This document shows, piece by piece, positions 61,301-64,000 of a stretch of 64,000 nt of DNA. Made by a program: the position numbers and the translations under genes. Origin of the DNA: Fasciola hepatica (lineage: Eukaryota > Platyhelminthes > Trematoda > Plagiorchiida > Fasciolidae); NCBI GenBank assembly GCA_948099385.1, contig CANUEZ040000191.1, positions 9,796,001 to 9,860,000 of the forward strand, given 5' to 3'. The notes under the pieces are model-generated. The model was given only the letters and a program-made list of their open reading frames with translations, was not told where the DNA came from and made no database searches. Position 1 is the stretch's first letter, and each line of letters begins with the position of its first letter.

Positions 61301-63744
61301 GTTCGATTCACAATGGTTCACCGGTTGTTGGAGTCCCCATGGTTGCTCGGTCGATGTGCACTGCTGATAAGTCGAGTCCGAACAAGGATGAAACAGCTGT
61401 AGAGTGAGTGCTTCCATGGATTTCATTGCTCACTTGATTGTTCAAGCTGCATGATCAATCATATTATACAAATCTATTCTAATCTAATCTAATCTAATCT
61501 AATCTAATCTAATCTAATCTAATCTAATCTCCTACTACTAATCAATTGCTTGCATAGTAAGAACGCTGTGTGAGGTTTTCAGTTGGGAATGCGTTGGTTG
61601 TACTTAGGCCCCTACAGAGAGGTCATCTATCACAGCAGTAGACCGAAGTGCGCGATGCTGGTTGTTACCAATCAAATTTGAAGCCAGTTTGGGAAGTGTG
61701 CTATACATGATTTAGAATAGATTTTGAACAAATAGTTGGTAGCCATCCCGGATAGGCTTGTGTTGTTAAGTTGTTCGATTCACAATGGTTCAGCGGTTGT
61801 TGGATTCCCCGTGGTTGCTCGGTCGATGTGCACTGCTGATGAGTCGAGTCCGAACAAGGATGAAACAGCTGTACAGTGAGTGCTTCCATGGATTTCAATG
61901 CTCAGTTGATCATTCCAGCCATATTATAAATCATGTTATACAAATCTATTCTAATCCAATCTAATCTAATCTCCTACTACTAATCAACTGCATGCATAGT
62001 AAGGAAGCTGTGTTGGTTTATCATTTGGGAATGCGTTGGTTGTACTTAGGCCCCTACAGAGAAGTCATCCATCATAGGAGTCGATCGGTGTGCGCGAAGC
62101 TGGTTGTTACCATTCAAATTTGAAGCCAGTTTGGGAAATGTGCTATACATGAACTAGTGTAGATGTTGAACAAAGCGTTGATAGCCATCCCGGATAGCCT
62201 TGTGTTGTTAAGTTGTTCGATTCACAATGGTTCAGCGGTTGTTGGAGTCCCCGTGGTTGCTCGGTCGATGTGCACTGCTGATGAGTCGAGTCCGAACAAG
62301 GATGAAACAGCTGTACAGTGAGTGCTTCCATGGATTTCAATGCTCAGTTGAGCGTTCAAGCTGCATGATCAATCATATTACACAAATCTTTTCTAATCTA
62401 ATCTAATCTAGTCTAATCTCCTACTACTAATCAATTGCATGCATAGTAAGCAAGCTGTGTAGGTTTATCATTTGGGAATGCTTTGTTTGTTCTAAGGCCC
62501 CAAAAGAGAAGTCATCCATCATAGGAGTCGATCGGTGTGCGCGAAGCTGGTTGTTACTATTCAAATTTGAAGCCAGTTTGGGAAGGGTGCTATATCATGT
62601 AGTGTAGATGTTGAACAAAACGTTGATATCCATCCCGGATAGCCTTGTGTTGTTAAGTTGTACGATTCACAATGGTTCAGCGGTTGTTGGAGTCCCCGTG
62701 GTTGCTCGGTCGATGTGCACTGCTGATGAGTCGAGTCCGAACAAGGATGAAACAGCTGTACAGTGAGTCCTTCCATGGATTTCAATGCTCAGTTGAGCGT
62801 TCAAGCTGCATGATCAATCATGTTATACAAATCTATTCTAATTTAATCTAATCTAATCTCCTACTACTAATCAATTGCATGCATAGTAAGGAAGCTGTGT
62901 GAGTTTTTCATTTGGGAATGCGTTGGTTGTACTTAGGCCCCTACAGAGAAGTCATCCATCATAGGAGTCGATCGGTGTGCGCGAAGCTGGTTGTTACCAT
63001 TCAAATTTGAAGCCAGTTTGGGAAGGGTGCTATATGATGTAGTGTAGATGTTGAATAAAGCGTTGATATCCATCCCGGATAGCGTTGTGTTGTTAAGTTG
63101 TACGATTCACAATGGTTCAGCGGTTGTTGGAGTCCCCGTGGTTGCTCGGTCGATGTGCACTGCTGATGAGTCGAGTCCGAACAAGGATGAAACAGCTGTA
63201 CAGTGAGTGCTTCCATGGATTTCAATGCTCAGTTGAGCGTTCAAGCTGCATGATCAATCATATTATACAAATCTATTCTAATCTAATCTAATCTAATCTC
63301 CTACTACTAATCAATTGCATGCATTGTAAGGAAGCTGTGTAGGTTTATCATTTGGGAATGCGTTGGTTGTACTTAGGCCCCAAAAGAGAAGTCATCCATC
63401 ATAGGAGTCGATCGGTGTGCACGAAGCAGGTTGTTACAATGCAAATTTGAATCCAGTTTTGGAAGGGTGCTATATCATGTAGTGTAGATGTTGAACAAAG
63501 CGTTGATAGCCATCCCGGATAGCCTTGTGTTGTCAAGTTGTTCGATTCACAATGGTTCATCGGTTGTTGGATTCCCCGTGGTTGCTCGGTCGATGTGCAC
63601 TGCTGATGAGTCGAGTCCGAACAAGGATGAAACAGCTATAAAGGGAGTGCTTCCATGAATTTCAATGCTCAGTTGAGCGTTCAAGCTGCATGATCAATCA
63701 TATTATACAAATCTGTTCTACTCTAATCTAATCTAATCTCATCT
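58364..63744 (+). repeat. Segment 11: twelve monomers with a 5-monomer duplication and G8A ribozymes
   Basis: S = 58663 intact; 59103 G8A (CTGATAA); 59580 intact; 60022 G8A; 60474 and 60924 intact; 61359 G8A and helix I GAGTG; 61831, 62273, 62718 and 63158 intact; 63598 helix III CTAT and helix I AAGGG, so the helices are lost. 58.4-59.66 kb matches 60.66-61.9 kb at offsets 2261, 2256 and then 2251, each 5-bp step matching a pentamer change. The monomer at 63001-63225 repeats the one at 55868-56092 (TGAATAAAGCG, TTGTACGATTC) at offset 7133. Confidence 0.86.
59383..59390 (+). repeat. Alternative 5' subfamily marker (AGCAGTAG)
   Basis: The usual ATAGGAGTCGATCGG is replaced by ACAGCAGTAGACCGA or close. 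Also at 26987, 45193, 45638, 47860, 58468, 60277, 60729 and 61634; related CATTAGACC forms are near 54510 and 55395. It is usually paired with GCGATGCTG or GCGAAGCAGG just downstream. Confidence 0.7.
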
Positions 63745-64000
63745 CCTACTAATAATCAATTGCATGCATAGTAAGGAAGCAGTGTGGGTTTATCATTTGG
63801 GAATGCGTTGGTTGTACTTAGGCCCCTACAGAGAAGTCATCCATCATAGGAGTCGATCGGTGTGCGCGAAGCTGGTTGTTACCATTCAAATTTGAAGCCA
63901 GTTTGCGAAGTGTTCTATATCATGTATTGTGTATGTTGAAAAAAGCGTTGATAGCCATCCCGGATAGCCATGTGTTGTTGAGTTGTTCGATTCACAATGG
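63745..64000 (+). repeat. Partial monomer at right edge
   Basis: Header through the B-box-like site (GTTCGATTC near 63979-63987); the window ends before the ribozyme. The array continues to the right. Confidence 0.95.

Larger units (their letters stand above)
1..64000 (+). repeat. Tandem satellite array, ~445-bp monomer, ribozyme-bearing
   Basis: The whole window is a head-to-tail tandem repeat with no inversion and no inserted foreign sequence. Headers (CCTACTACTAATC or close variants) recur about every 445 bp, the first at 33 and the last at 63745, giving 143 complete monomers. Distances between equivalent points range from 430 to 480 bp, most often 440 or 445. Monomers differ by scattered substitutions and by the length of a TAATC tract. 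One part, about 100 nt around a hammerhead motif, is visibly more constant than the rest. No stretch outside the repeat exists, so the window holds nothing else over 300 bases. Long satellite arrays with such motifs are known from animals. Whether the array is centromeric, pericentromeric or interstitial cannot be told from here. Confidence 0.98.

Noticed and set aside
1..64000. CRISPR array.
   Set aside because: The repeated unit is ~445 bp with no alternation of short identical repeats and unique spacers, and the sequence looks eukaryotic.
1..64000. CENP-B box or other centromere signature.
   Set aside because: I found no match to the NTTCGNNNNANNCGGGN pattern. The array could still be centromeric, but the sequence does not show it.
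1..64000. tRNA gene or tRNA-derived SINE.
   Set aside because: Only the B-box core matches. No cloverleaf, acceptor stem or anticodon arm can be drawn around it.
1..64000. Retrotransposon or Penelope-like element body.
   Set aside because: Such elements can carry hammerheads, but no reverse transcriptase, endonuclease or other long coding frame is present in any monomer.

Overview
The window is one uninterrupted tandem satellite DNA array. About 143 complete head-to-tail monomers run from position 33 to 63744 (mean about 445.5 bp), all in the same orientation, with partial monomers at both edges (1-32 and 63745-64000). I find no credible protein-coding gene, tRNA, rRNA, transposase or CRISPR array. 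This is eukaryotic satellite DNA. A type I-like hammerhead in every unit of a ~450-bp satellite resembles animal families reported in schistosomes, newts and Dolichopoda cave crickets, so an animal genome is the best guess. The species cannot be named from sequence alone.

Each monomer has the same layout on the + strand. First comes a conserved header (CCTACTACTAATCAATTG, then TGCATGCA and a T-rich stretch, often TTTTT). Next is a variable middle with the palindrome TTCAAATTTGAA. Then comes a sequence matching the RNA polymerase III B-box core (GTTCRATTC). A highly conserved ~100-nt block follows that folds as an extended type I-like hammerhead ribozyme: helix I CACTG/CAGTG, core CTGATGA, stem II region, GAA, helix III ACAG/CTGT, predicted cleavage after GTA. 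A short hairpin and a degenerate (TAATC)n pentamer tract lead into the next header. Spacing between ribozymes changes mostly in 5-bp steps, because the pentamer tract gains or loses units.

I read the core in all 143 complete copies. About 110 keep every catalytic-core base (CTGATGA, GAA, the A15.1-T16.1 pair and a non-G cleavage base). The other 33 carry core lesions (A13G, G5C/T/A, A14G, T16.1A, G8A/T, T4C). Lesions are concentrated at the left: 20 of the 41 copies before 18.4 kb against 13 of the 102 after it. All copies share a 5-nt tandem duplication (GAGTC GAGTC) inside the stem II region, so whether this family still self-cleaves is an open question.

Region by region: 33-9465 is a mosaic of higher-order repeats in which lesion haplotypes recur in a fixed order. 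10741-14360 is a nearly perfect 1810-bp duplication of four monomers. 14361-24609 is mostly intact copies. 24610-28700 holds a block duplication whose second copy lost two monomers. 28701-58363 is long and well homogenised, with several subfamily patches. 58364-63744 has a 5-monomer duplication carrying G8A copies. Ribozyme numbering uses the standard hammerhead scheme; S is the first base of the CACTG strand of helix I, the minimal motif spans S to S+47, and predicted cleavage follows S+42.
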